A program made the translations under genes and the position numbers. The notes under the pieces are model-generated. The model was given only the letters and a program-made list of their open reading frames with translations. It made no database searches and had not been told where the DNA came from. From Ligula intestinalis (lineage: Eukaryota; Platyhelminthes; Cestoda; Diphyllobothriidea; Diphyllobothriidae): a DNA stretch of 64,000 nt. Location: the NCBI GenBank assembly GCA_036362985.1, contig JAYGXS010000005.1:46837397-46901396 (forward strand), given 5' to 3'. How positions within the stretch are numbered: the first letter of the stretch is position 1; each line of letters opens with the position of its first letter. Below, piece after piece: positions 20,322 to 32,057 of the stretch.

Positions 20322-21835
20322 AGAAAAAGAGAGAGAAATAGGCTTATTTTGAAGGTGAGCATTCAAAATTTTCAGCAAGAAAAGTTTATATTAACTGAGA
20401 CCAAGGGATAAATTTAAAAAATACACGAAACATCTAGTGGCTTACATTAAATTCGCATCTATTTTGGAGACATGTCCAATCTCAACTTCTGGATTTCCGT
20501 TTCTTTACACATGGGGTACAGTGCTAGCGATTGGAGTACAGACTGCTTTTATGTTGATTTCGGAAATTTCGGTGAACAGAATGGGAGAACTTCGCAGCCG
20601 TTAATTTAGGATGAAATCGATGAGCAACCTAATCAGATATGTGCTCAGCAAATTGCTTGACCATTTTAAAGTGTTACTGTACAGTAGTCGCCGGTTATTA
20701 AGCCCACCTCGGGCCCAGACCAAATTGGGCTTAATAAGCGACGGGCGCACTAACCGGAGAGTCCTAGTTCTTCATTAGCAAACGCAGGATAGACACTATA
20801 CATTACATACGTACTTTATTATGTGCAGAGCTTGGTTATGTACAAGAAAAGAATGCTGTTTGCCTGTATTTTACGTAATAACAAAAACAAAAAAATTATT
20901 TGCGATACGTTTAAAAAAGGGTCTAGTGTCAGTTGTTTTGGACAGACTGGAGACTGGCTAAAATTATGTAACCTGTTGCGCACGCAGAGAGATGAGAATT
21001 TCACTCTATCCTGTTGGCAAACTGGGCTTTGTAGCCGGTGACTGGGCTTATTAGCCGGCGGATTTCGCTATGAAAAATTCCATCCAAGGCTGATTTGGGC
21101 TTAATACGTGGCTGGACTTATTAAACTTGGGCTTAATAACCGGCTACTACTGTATTATAATATCAGCTAAAATGGCATAAGGAACACCCGCAGCCGAAGA
21201 GAGCATTCGGAGGATACGTTTCCAAATGAAAAGGTCGCCTTTAAGCAAGGCGAGAAAAGTAAACAGGGAGCTGTAGATAATGAGAGGGGGAATGCAGGTA
21301 TCAATAAATCGCCAGATTAGGGCTTGAGATGTGTGATCTCAACATAACAGATGGATATGATACATCCGTTTACGAATTTTAATGAAGGGGATTTCAATAT
21401 GAAGACTAAATGAAGGATTTGATGTCACAGTAACACACAAACACCGACAGGAGGATACTTCATTGGGCAAGATGTCTAGAGACTCAGGACTGGGAGAGGG
21501 GCACACTGGACTGAATTCTGATTATCCATTAGAAGACCATTGACTAACGATATGCTGAGGCGCGGTCCAGGCTATCTTTCAGTACATGGAGATATGTCTG
21601 ACTTTTGAGAGGATGACCAACAAGCATATCAGCAGTATATTCAGCATACAAACATTCGTTTGGCGATTGTAGGTCGTCAGTGTGGAGGGGTAGAGAGGTA
21701 GAGGTGAGGAGATAAGATAGACCCTTGAAGAACTCCGCATTAAGCGAATTGAGTGCATTAATAGAAATAGTCCACAAACCAGGAAACAGCCAAGTCGGGG
21801 AGTCCCATGCAGACGTTTCATTAAGGAAAAGATAA
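20322..21835 (-). pseudogene. CR1/L2-like LINE fragment with reverse transcriptase, split by a MITE
   Basis: This is the same element as 6094-6830 but longer at its 5' side. From the right, the minus strand encodes LFPGLWTISINALNSL (near 21760), then SPNECLYAEYTADMLVGH, where the YADD catalytic box (21629-21650) reads YAEY. It continues HPLKSQTYLHVLKDSLDR to a stop at about 21544. The C-terminal region follows with many stops: YPPNALFGCGCS near 21200, then after the MITE HFKMVKQFAEHI near 20650. It ends in a CTATTTCTCTCTC tail at 20322-20345. Loss of both catalytic Asp residues and the stops show it is inactive. Confidence 0.75.
20680..21154 (+). mobile_element. Pogo/Tigger-like MITE, copy 2, inside a LINE
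   Basis: The 471-bp unit (20682-21152) starts CAGTAGTCGCCGGTTATTA and ends AATAACCGGCTACTACTG, with flanking TA at 20680-20681 and 21153-21154. Inverted ends match over about 24 bp. The interior agrees with copy 1: GTGTCAGTTGTTTTGG, ACTCTATCCTGTTGGCAAAC. No transposase frame. The LINE copy at 6.1-6.8 kb preserves the uninterrupted target (gcgctgTAttataat). Confidence 0.9.
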
Positions 21836-22373
21836 ACACTTCCTAACTGTCTGCCCCTTGAGTTGGCAGCCCTCCTAGCCTAGAGTCTTACCACGTGGCC
21901 GTTGAGTTAACCACGTCAGGTTTATTATAGTGAAGAATGCGCTAACCTGTTGTAGAAATGTAGACATTCGTGCCTGCATCAGTTGACTGTCGTTGTCTGT
22001 CAAACATCTATCGTTGGGACTGAACGCAGTGTCCCACCCTGCGTGAGGTCAACGTCTGAGGCCTGCGAAACACCCCTCAGGCGCTGCAGTAGTCATGCGT
22101 GTGTTCGCACCTACAACGGAACATATGGCAAATGCACTGGACCAACATGGCAGGGATGTGCACACAAAACAGGTTTCACCTAAGGGGGATGGAAGTTGGT
22201 GGTACATGGAGGTGTAGGCTCACGTGGCTCCATTCACCTGCACCCGGTCTCGCCTCCGGTAGTTTTGACTCTATCAAGTCACCAAGCCGAAGTGGGGGAA
22301 AGAGGAGCAGGAGGGAGGGAGGATATGTCTAACTGTCTAGCAATTGCATAGTGGTCTCTATTGTTTCCTGAAT
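21836..22373. other. No gene supported; possible tRNA-like relic
   Basis: On the minus strand 21850-21920 contains GGTTAACTCAACGG, TAAGACTCTAGG and GCTGCCAACTCAAG, faintly like a degenerate D-arm, anticodon arm and T-arm. It would not fold as a functional tRNA. The Cys-containing frames at 21983-22183 and 22099-22332 match no family I know. Confidence 0.25.
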
Positions 22374-22500
22374 GGGCACTAATATCCGGTGAGATTTGTG
22401 ACTGTATATGCAACTGAAATGTGCCAATGTGCCAATCTTAGTTGGAGATGCCGGTTATAATACCTGCGAGTTGTAACCTGTCTGATGTTTGGCTTGACTA
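22374..22500 (+). repeat. Repeat J, copy 1
   Basis: GGGCACTAATATCC, GTGAGATTT, TGACTGT, AATGTGCCAAT, CCGGTTAT and CTGCGAGTT occur in the same order at 23300-23441. The two copies bracket a microsatellite and a MITE. Identity is roughly four bases in five by eye. Confidence 0.7.
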
Positions 22501-22789
<289 letters not shown>

Positions 22790-22900
22790 TATCTTCCTGT
22801 TGAGGTTGAGAAGATATGAGCCCAGTGCTGCCTTTAATCAGCTTCACTTCTGGCTTACAATACAGTCAGTAATAGAACCAGCAAATGCAATCACCCAGAT
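22790..22900 (-). repeat. Repeat E module
   Basis: The complement reads AGAAGTGAAGCTGATTAA, GGCTCATATC, ACAGGAAG and CTAGTAGTAGTGGTAG, matching the E module at 18880-18960. The TAG-rich edge runs directly into the microsatellite, so module and microsatellite probably belong to one element. Confidence 0.65.
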
Positions 22901-22916
22901 ACACTCTAGTTAGTAG

Positions 22917-23288
22917 TACAGTGGTCGCCGGTTATTAAGCCCACGGTTAATAAGCCCAGCCGCGTTTTAAGCCCAAATAAGCTCGGGAAGGAATTTTACA
23001 CAGCAAAATCCGCCGGCTTATAAGCTCAGTCGCCAGCTACAAAGCCCAGTTTGCCAACAGGATAGAGTGAAATTCTCATCTCTCTACGTGTGCAACTGGT
23101 TACGTGTCGCAAATAATTTTTTTGCTTTTGTTATTACTTAAAATAAAGACAAACAGCATTCTTTTCTTGTACATAACCAAACTTTTACACATAATACAGC
23201 ACGCATGTTATGTATAGTGCCAATCATGCGCTTGCTAATCAAGAACTAGGACTCTCCGCTTAATGCGCCTGCCGCTTATTAAGCCCTA
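22917..23288 (-). mobile_element. Pogo/Tigger-like MITE, copy 3, truncated
   Basis: TA (22917-22918) precedes CAGTGGTCGCCGGTTATTA. The interior is the reverse complement of copies 1 and 2: GTTTGCCAACAGGATAGAGT, AATTTTTTTGCTTTTG, AGAACTAGGACTCTCCG. The far end stops inside AGTGCGC-type subterminal sequence (TGCCGCTTATTAAGCCC), so roughly 45 bp including one terminus is missing. Repeat J copy 2 begins within 15 bp. Confidence 0.8.
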
Positions 23289-23299
23289 AGCGGCCCTAA

Positions 23300-23441
23300 G
23301 GGCACTAATATCCTGTGAGATTTATGACTGTGTATGCAAATATAATGTGCCAATTAAGGACAATCAAAAGTGCATCTTCGTTGGACATTCCGGTTATGTT
23401 ATCTGCGAGTTTTAGCCTGCCTGGTATCTGGCCTGACTACA
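23300..23441 (+). repeat. Repeat J, copy 2
   Basis: This is the partner of 22374-22500. It carries an extra ~15 bp (AAGGACAATCAAAAG) and ends at CTGACTACAGG where copy 1 runs into the microsatellite (TTGACTACATGACTACT). Confidence 0.7.
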
Positions 23442-23477
23442 GGAAGCAATATCAGGGTACCACTTTGACACGGGCTC

Positions 23478-23747
23478 TTGTCCGCAGCCAAAACAGAGAG
23501 TCCTATTTGTCCGAACGATTAACAAATATACCTGCTAAGAAAACGAGGCAAGCAGACCCATTCTGTCAGCCGATCTGAGTAAGCAGGGAGATGCTGTTCC
23601 CATTTCCGGTTTGCCGACAGAAGACTTGAGCTTTTGTCCGCCGCCAACCTAGACAGTCCTATTGGTCCGAACAATCAACAAAATGGAGCTCCTAAGAAAA
23701 TGAAGCGAGCAGGAAGATGCCATTCCCATTTCCGGTTTGTCATTTTT
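23478..23747 (+). repeat. Local tandem duplication, ~156-bp period
   Basis: TTGTCCGCAGCC...AGTCCTATTTGTCCGAACGA...CCCATTTCCGGTTTG (23478-23633) is repeated as TTGTCCGCCGCC...AGTCCTATTGGTCCGAACAA...CCCATTTCCGGTTTG (23634-23747). About 40 bp is deleted from the second unit. Confidence 0.8.
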
Positions 23748-25384
23748 GCTGGTAGGGCACGAACGCATTGCTCACAGACAAAAAAGTCCCTAATGAGGGC
23801 TATAGCCCAAGCGGACTGGTCGTGGCTGGTGACAACTGTGTCAACGGTCGGTGGTCCTACCAGCCGCGATCGGGAGTACCCCAGTCAAGAGAATTATCCA
23901 TTAAGTTAGGAAGACGCTCGCCCCATTCCTGCGCCTTAGATTCAATTCTAATCTCTCACAGGCACTCGGATAGAAACCACTGCCTACACAGGAGGTCTAC
24001 CAAAAAGACAAGAGAGACTTCAGTGACAAGTTCCAACCGGCGTTCCCACGCCCGTGTGCATCCCCGATCGCAACAGACAGGAAAACGGAACATTAGGCCT
24101 CATTGCCATGAAAATTAGCACAAGGCCCTTGGAATAGGGGGAGGGGGAGTTATAGGTCGGATTGTTGCCAGTGAAAATGCTGAAAAACGAAATATTTGCA
24201 TCATTGCATAGTGAAGATATTTATTTTTTGGATCCAACGTATTTCATTTTGCACCGATAGTTTGTTCAACCGACAAAATGTCATAACTTCGCCTTCGATG
24301 TTTTGGTCGTAATAATTTAATATCTTGCAAAATCTTGCTAGATAATCACCAACTATCCCCTGCTGAATAAGGTTTGAGTTTTAAGCTCAGGGTAGCACTA
24401 TAATTATGCAGGAGTTATCTGCTCCTGCGTTTATAAGTGCTTGATTTAAAAAAAAACTTCAAAAGTTAAATAGCTTAGTATACGTTGGCTGCGGCAGAAG
24501 CGGCTGCCATCAGGGTTGCAGACCGGTTCGGTGCACCCAAAAGGACGTCGTAACGACGTTGCAGTTGCCATGGTCAAAAGTCCCTAATTCAACTGTCCGA
24601 AGCTTATCATCTTTCTGGGCTACTGGTCAACCATGAGTCTGATCAGATTGTTGACCCGATTCCCCCCTCCCCACTGACACTGAAAACCGCACTAGTTTTT
24701 CGACCAGCATGCATAGTTCATTAAGTTAATAACGATGCGAATGTACAGAGCTGAAGGGAATTTATGGAAAGCAAACGTATGCTCGCCAATAAATTGTGCG
24801 AAATTTTCAATGAAAGTTTTTTCAAATTTAATATGTTTCATATCTCACAGTCCCCAATTCCGCTTTTTGTGAGAAGATGCGACACCACAAAAATGTAGTT
24901 TTGTTTTAATGGAGATGAAGACGCGATGGCAGGGATAGTACTTTTATTCGTCTGAGCTCTTGGCGTGGATTCAACCTTGCCATGAACGCAACCCCTTCTT
25001 CTCCTGTTTCTCGTGGCTAAACTATAAAAACGGATTGATTTTGCCGCATGCTCATTGGCCCCTTGTACGAAACCGAAAGCTCTGACAAGTACAAGTGCCG
25101 TCCCAGTGACCGTGCCTTCATCTTCTTTGCAACAAGAACCTGAAGCTCGCAAATTCCCTGCTTATTAGATTTATTTTGACAAAAACCACAAAGCGGATCA
25201 TTTCCGATAATAGTTTTGCTATGAGTAACATTCATCGGCGCCCTGAGCCCTCTGCCCGTAGACATTAACTCCAGGAAATGTCATGCATGGTTATCAAACT
25301 ATCTGTGCCAGCGCATCACAGTTTGTCCGCACAATCATATTTTAAAGGAATGAATGAAAACGCTCGCGTTTCAGGTGTTTGCGT
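23748..25384. other. No gene seen
   Basis: Unrecognised frames: 23768-24118 (116 codons, plus, basic), 24838-25152 (104, minus) and 25017-25265 (82, minus, containing CGFCQNKSNKQGIC). The stretch 24760-24840 resembles 9660-9720 (aacgtatgctcgccaat against aagtatgttcaccaat), a possible shared repeat. Confidence 0.4.
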
Positions 25385-25850
25385 GGATAAGGAAGAAGAA
25401 TTGTCGAGCATCTGATCGACCTGTTTGGTATCCTGAACTTTCGAACTCATCCAAGAGGCCGGTGACGGAGATAAGGAACAAGAAGGGGGGGGGGGCTTAT
25501 TATAGTACGTATACACCAAACAACTGTCAGGAGTCATCAGGTCGTAGGGAGGTAGGAAACAGCTACAACAATAGGGAGGGGAGAGGCATTTATAGAGAAA
25601 TACGTTAATTAGCTGTCAGGGATGTCAAGGTTCTTCAGGATGTCAGCAACTAAAATGAGGGTAATTAAAGAGGATGTGGGCCAACTGACTGTGACGGACG
25701 TCTGGGCATGACTGCACGTGACAGTAGATTGATGTACATGCACTATAAGTAGCCTCTTTTTTGTTGCTGTTTCGTATCTCTGACACTGGACTCCTGGAGG
25801 AGCTCGATCCGGTTCTCGACAGTCCTTCTACCTTACCCATATTTTAAAGG
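25385..25850. repeat. Diverged inverted repeat
   Basis: The plus-strand translation of 25436-25510 and the minus-strand translation of 25725-25810 give parallel peptides: PVTEIRNKK...AYYSTYTPNNC against PVSEIRNSNKK...TYSACTSIYC. The underlying DNA is an inverted repeat with arms of about 150 bp: agaattgtcgag...gatcga, then gagataaggaacaa-aag, ggcttattatagt. A poly-G run of about 11 lies in the left arm. A remnant foldback element or inverted duplication is likely. Confidence 0.55.
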
Positions 25851-27539
25851 ATAAGGCATAGTTGACGTCAGACCTTAGGCCAGTACTGCAAATTTTTAGG
25901 CTTTAATTGAACGTTTACCGCTACTCAAACGAAGGTAAGCTGAAGTTTAATGGGAGCTGCCGTCATATATAGTGATCAAGATCGCTGTTCGAGGTTCGCC
26001 TCTAGGCGCTGAAATAAAATTTGTTTACGGCTGCATAGAGTCCCCCAGGTTCTCGTTGAGAGAGGGACACCCTGAAATTGAAAAAAAAAATTTAAATGCT
26101 GACCGTTGCTGTACAGTTGCGAAGTTTTAATCGGCAAACAGAGACCAATTTTCCCCTTTTTGAGTTAATTGACGAGGTGAAAAAACAACCACCAGGTTTT
26201 ACTTAGGGCATTTCGATGCAATCAACACGTTTTTTGCCAGTGAATGGGGATACGCCACAGTAGTTTCCTCTTCTTTCGACAAAATGCACACAACTTTAGC
26301 GACCATGCTGTTGCTGGCCTTTCTCGAACTGGTTGACATTTCTTTACCAACTCTGTGTTCGCTCCTTTAGTTGAGCGAATAGCGAACCGTAGGGAAAGGG
26401 ACACGCTGAGTCATCCTGTTCTTCGTCACATTCATGCCACACATGATGCATATTTGTGGCAGAGGAAGATTCTTTCCTACGCTTGGTCTGCTATATGCAA
26501 GTGACTGGCGTTAATAGTCGAGATATCTAGGAGCCAATCGACGGTTGAGAGCGGCGATGTTCGTCCGCATAGAAATTCTCTAAGACCTTCTCCTAGAGCA
26601 TAGTGAATAACTTAACGTTGATAAATAAATAGCAAAGACAGTTGAAATGGTAGATAGTAGGCTCTGTGCATGTAGTCAAATGTTGGATCAGTGAAGTTAG
26701 TTGCATTCCGAGATGATCTGGTGAAAACAAAGAAGATCTCCGGAAAATTGAGTTGTACTCGTGAATTTTCGAACAAGTATCACGTGTTCGTCGTCAGGCT
26801 AAATTAAAAGTGAGGGCTGGTAATGTCGCACTACAGGTCAAATGTGGCTTTCCATGAAGAAAGGAAAAAGACAGGGACGAAGAAGGAGGCTGGAAAATGA
26901 GCGTTTCTGAGAAGAAGCAGATGTGATTCCTGGGAGAGGCACTTTATTCGCCTGACTTTTCGGATTTGGCCGTGCATTAACCATCATATGGTCTCTGCTG
27001 CGGTTTTTTTGGACTAACTGCTGTGTGTATTTGCATCCCTCTTCCTATCCAATAAATGATTTTTACTTATAAAGAGGATGACCCCTGCCACTTTATCTGG
27101 TTATTTTGCAAGTACTCTCCTGTTTTCCTTTGGTGTAATCATGTTTTTCAAATTCACCGTTCATGCACTCCGATGGTGGCCTTGAAGAATGACCTTCTTT
27201 ATGTTACATTCGAGGGACCAATAACGAAAGAGCCAGAAAAAAGTCAGACTAGAGAGTCTTGCTGTGGTGGGCGGAACCAACGCCTGTGACAGCAGCCACC
27301 CAACTTTCCTCACTTTACTCTTTGTATTAGCAATCTGTAACGAAATCCCTAAGGAGATACAATGGAGAAGGGACGGAAAAACTGAATGGAGCCTCTAATT
27401 ACAAAAAAAGTTAGTACGAAGGACAAGGAATTGCTGGAGTAGACTTTCTGTTGGCCCGCAGGCTCTGGCCGCCTCTAAGACCCATAAGGAGTGACAGATA
27501 ATGGTTTGAAAGCCGTTTCCGGCGACATCCACCGTGTGC
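25851..27539. other. No gene seen
   Basis: Frames at 26222-26404 (minus) and 27056-27289 (plus, 77 codons) are unrecognised. No repeat was found. Confidence 0.4.
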
Positions 27540-27722
27540 CGCATATCAAGGTCGGCGCATGCACGATGACATGCGCCGCATCTATCATACTCTCTCCTCA
27601 CTTAACCGTCTTGGCTGGTTATCGTTACAAAGTCAAGAAGTCCACAGAAGTGATCGAACGTACGTGACCGGCGCGGAATGAACCTGCATCCAAGCGTGTC
27701 ACTGCACCCCAACCAATTGTGT
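27540..27722 (-). mobile_element. LTR-retroelement leader-like fragment
   Basis: GATGACATGCGCCGCATCTATC, ACTCTCTCCTC, GTCAAGAAG-CC, TGACCGGC and CATCCAAGCGTGT follow the order of the leader at 50000-50141 next to a primer-binding site. A degenerate ccccaaccaa at 27707-27716 falls where the complement of the primer site would be. It is a faint second copy of that element. Confidence 0.4.
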
Positions 27723-28896
27723 CCTACTGCACGTACTTGAATCTCCTATAAAGCCTGTGGTGTTGGTTTTCGTATTGGCCCAATGGTTCTACTGCACGGT
27801 CCGTTGCAAATGCACGGTCGAGGAGAGATAAATAATGCAAGTGTGCAGGGCTTCAGAATTTATGGAGTCCATTTGATGCGCATCTGTTGTCCTCTGCACA
27901 CAAACGGTGACCTTTGCGTCAGCGTCCAAGGTGTTTTGTGTTTTGGTATCGCCATACGAGATGGTGGTTCGCGTGACAGGGTTTGGCAGGCTTGTTTACT
28001 GACACCAGCACCGGCACAGTGTCTACTTACTTACACCTTTACGCTACCAACCACAGTGTATAGCACGGAATAGCGTGATGTAGGTGATTGCGAATGTTGG
28101 TGTACTGAGACGAGTGCCAGTCAAAAATTTCGTGATTTGTGCGGCTTCTATCCCTCAGGAGAACTATGGTATCATCCAGTTAGCAGGTATGGTGGGGTCC
28201 CGTCTAAGGCGCTGTGACCTGAGAGTTGGAGTCATCTGTCCCCACAAATGGGACTTGTTGGAATATCCGTGGCTAGAATAAATATCCTGTTTCTTCAAAG
28301 TATTTTTCCTTTCCGCAAGTGGGTAAGAGTCGGTTAATAGCTCCAACCATTTATTGCCGTTGAAGATGACCTTTTGGCCCTACCACTTGGTGCTTCGTGA
28401 TCGCCTTTGGTCACTGCGAAAGTACAAAGACAGGTGGAGAAGTAACGCGGCTCTGGGCATCCGATAAGTTCTTGAAGTGTTTATGATCCTAACTCTCTGT
28501 ATCAAGGTTCGCTGCAGTGTGCCTAACTTTGCTTGTGACCGTTCGGATGGTTGTTGTTGTTGAGGTATAGTACCTGCGATACATCTGCCGCGTTCTTGAA
28601 CGCTTTTTCTTAGGCCACCACCACAATCACTTCCAATACTTACGTTGTGGATGATGAAAAAATCATCACATCAAGAAACTCCGCAATGAACGCGGAAGTT
28701 GTGGGCTTTAGGAGGTGTGTGGCTACTTAAAAACCACAGCCCATGAACGTCACACATCCTAAACGTCTGCTATCATCTAATATGGCCTCCGATAGTAGTT
28801 TCGAGAGCTAATTAAAAACGTAAGGTGACAATTATCTCTGCAGGATAAAATATCATTCGCGTCACACAAATATTATGTGATGAGGCTATCGACAGT
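27723..28896. other. No gene seen; small hairpins
   Basis: The 96-codon plus frame at 27783-28073 and 65-codon frame at 28084-28281 are unrecognised. A short inverted repeat (TTTAGGAGGTGTGTGGC with GTCACACATCCTAAAC, 28710-28765) sits between two GATGATTTTTTCATC-like palindromic words (28647-28665). Confidence 0.4.
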
Positions 28897-29339
28897 TGTT
28901 AAGCCTAAGAAGTTTAACCCTAATAGCTACGATCTTCCAGGACCATGATTCCTTAGGAGATGGGAGAAGTCTTAGGAAGGCAAGAGTAGAAGGAAGAATG
29001 TATTGTTTACACAACAGTTAGGAGAAAGTGTTCAATCGGTACCGCATGGCCGTGATAACCGCCAAGGCGCGCGGCGTCACACGCGTCCAGCTCAGAGCGG
29101 ATTCCCAAATGTCCGTCGGTGGAGGAATTGCGCGAGGACTGGAGAGCGCTTCAGGAAGCTGATTGGCCAGGAGCGCTTCGGGACGCTGGTAGGTCAACCA
29201 GCGAGGGCAAAGGTCACGCGTCGGTGTGTACATGCGCCATCGCGCTGGGAAAGGCGCGACTGGGCAACCAAGATTGACCCTGGTGGAGCACGTCAGTGCC
29301 GTCTCGAGTTTGAAGGAGGTGGGCTGTAGAACCGCTACA
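28897..29339 (-). mobile_element. LTR family B, full-length solo copy
   Basis: The 443-bp unit, read on minus, starts TGTAGCGGTTCTACAGCCC and ends in ...GGCTTAACA, the TG...CA borders of an LTR. Other family words: ACCTTTGCCCTCGC (29205-29220 complement), GCCAATCAGCTTCCTGAAGC, an ATTCTTCC polyadenylation-side block, GATCGTAGCTATTAGGG. No second LTR or internal region is near. Flanks show no clear target duplication. Confidence 0.7.
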
Positions 29340-31539
29340 AGGCTGCCGATAGAAACCTAGACGCTGAAACCTATTGTCCATTTAAAATAACCGTAGAGGA
29401 ATGCATGGAACGTGGCTTCGCGTGAAAATCTAACTGAATTATCAATAAAGCTTTCTATAGATCGCTTTAATTTGTAATGCGTAATTCGGTATGAATAGTT
29501 TTTAAGTTATCACCATAGTATAACATAATCCCATAAATCTGTAATAGGGAAACCTGGCTAACTTAGAAATAATTTTTTTGTATGTAGCGATAGCAAATAA
29601 AAAATAACCCCGTGAGGTAATCTGAACCAATCGTTACAACTATTGAAAAGCCAGTTAAATGCTTGTTTCGATACAGTACACACATACAATCTTAGATACA
29701 ACAGAAGCTTAGAAATAATTAAGAAGCTTTCTATTAGTTGTAAGGTTTGGTTCGTGTTCGACCTGCGAATGAAGTAGCTTTTGTTTTATCATCAGTTCTG
29801 AAAAATATAACTCTGGGGTTTTTAGGTTACATTTATGATATCTATAGCCTATTCTTACTCTGTGTGCATTTGACTTTGCGAGAATTTATTGAAAGATGGC
29901 GTATGTTATTGTTCTATAAGTATAGAATGAAGTCTAAAGTGAACTACAAAAATAAGACATCGGTCTGAGAAAATGTGTAACTTTGGGATCCTTGCAGCCA
30001 TATACGTGCATATTCCTATTTTCTCAGGTTTATACTTTCTCTTGTTTATGCACGCCAACTGATTTCCGTGTGGCAAAATAGTATTTGAACTTCGATTTGC
30101 ACCAATTCGTAACAAAAATGACTTGAAAATATGATTTCGGGCAGCAGGCATGCCAAGTAATGCGCTAACCGGAAAAACACAAAACACTTAGGACATGACA
30201 GATAAAAACATGGACAGGATATCTAGGAACAAAGACGGTTTCTTTCGCCAGGCATTACGATACATGAATTTGAAAACAAGGAAACCTGCCGATGCCTGCG
30301 AACAGCACTTGCATCATACGGTAGTTTATACAGCCGTAGGCCTATTGGTTGGCAAACAACGCCCGACTCAACGGTCTACGCGTATTCGCCGTCAGTTTGA
30401 GTGAAATTTTCCCCTTGGTATTCTCCCTCGCTGGAGCATTTGTTGCTAGGGGACAGTATGTGGTCAAGCTGCGCTTTCAGGTTTAGCCACTCTACCCAGA
30501 CAAACCCCATCCCTCTCGGCGTACACTGAAGCGAAGAACAGCGATCGATAGGCAGTGTTAAAAAGCTCAAACATTTATCTTGGCCTTGCAGTCGGCTTTC
30601 AGTGAGGTTTCCTATCTGGGAGCGAAGTCAGCCATTTTAGATGAACGCTTATGTGATGGTGCGCTCAATGAACATGCTTTCGTGTGGCCCTGAAGGTCAC
30701 ATTCAAGTATTCCTTAAAACGGACTGGTAAATGTGTCTTCACATAAGTAAACTAAGGAGCAGGGTAGTAAATGGTCTTCTGATATAGATGCACTAGTGCT
30801 GAAACACACGCAAATTCAACTAGTCATTATTCGGAAAGTTTATCTTCGATCCCATGCAAAAAACCAAATCTATTTTCATAGAACACAACCAGACTGAGAA
30901 AAATTGTAGTTTTTTGATTGGACTAGATGATTTCTTTTCGTTGAAACTGAAAAAAACTTTGGTGCACCGAATACACTGCAGGCATCAATTCTTTTCTCCG
31001 CGAAACGATTTTCGTCGTCTGCCTTTCTTCAACAATAGGTAATACTAACTTAAACAAATAGAACACGGACATTTTGACGGCCTTCCGGAGACCGACAGGT
31101 ATGCTTTCGCTGATGCGGAGTTTGGTACGCACGTTCAGCAAACGTAAGTTTTCTTATGTGCGTACAAGCGAAGCAATCGAATCAGGCGGTGAATATGCGA
31201 CGACTATGTAGCAGCCTAAGCTACACAGACAAAAATTCAGTCCGGAACAACGACGCTTGCCTGATATAGCCTGTCTGAATTAGGACAATTCCAAGATTTT
31301 ATTTAAAAGCCAGCCAGAAAACATTTTGAATATCTTCTGGCGGACAGCCAACAATGCAGCCCGAATTCCTTGTTCGATGCCCGCTGCCTCGAAGTCGCGC
31401 AACTTCACAGAGAACGGTATCCAACTCACTGACCTGAAGAGCGTTGAACGACTTGCCCGCGTAAACACAGGCGCATGCAAGTGATCACGGCTGCCAAGGG
31501 ACTATTCAAACACACCAGCCCTCAGCCGATGCTGCAGGG
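29340..31539. other. No gene seen
   Basis: AT-rich to 30180. Unrecognised frames at 29003-29329 (LTR), 29747-29968, 30195-30404, 30854-31042 and 31280-31480. No shared repeats noticed. Confidence 0.4.
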
Positions 31540-32057
31540 GCCACTAAACATGACATCCCCTCGGGCAATGCAACACACCAACTGACCTTGCTCCACAACC
31601 ACATAAAAGCAGCTGACACTATGGTGACTCACTCCACGTAGGCGAGCATGTCCGAAGGCCCACTGCTGCTAACGCGTACCTCCGCACTGAAGGCGGCCTC
31701 TGCAACAGCCAATCACAGATCCGCAAAGACTGGTCTCTCCCGCCGGCGAATAGGATGCAGGCACTCCTAGGTCGATGCAGTTCGTCCGGTCAATAACCGT
31801 CAAGGCAACCATACAATGCCCGTTCTCGCTCCCACTTGCATGCCTGCTGCTAAAACCGCACTTGGATCGCAGCTGGCTCTCCTGCTGGTCGTGAGCTATC
31901 CCGAGTCAATCTTCTCTCATCAATTCTCCTCTGCCTTGTGTACACAATAAATTCTTCCTTCTACTCTGGCCTTTACGGACTTCTCTTCTGCACGAACTAG
32001 CCATGGTCTGAAGATCGCAGTTGCTGGGTTTAACTCACTTAACCCCCTGCGATAACA
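31540..32057 (+). mobile_element. LTR family C, plus orientation
   Basis: The 3' part is clear: TACACAATAAATTCTTCC (31938-31955, poly-A signal), ACTCTGGCCTTTACGGACTT, CCATGGTCTGAAGATCGCAG, GGGTTTAACTCACTTAACCC, CTGCGATAACA. These are mirrored at 36362-36440. CAGCCAATCACAGATCCGC (31710-31728) is shared with the minus copy's CAGCCAATCATAGTTCCCGC. The 5' end is uncertain. Confidence 0.6.

Noticed and set aside
21850..21920. Functional tRNA on the minus strand
   Set aside because: Only loose similarity to D- and T-arm words; stems do not pair.
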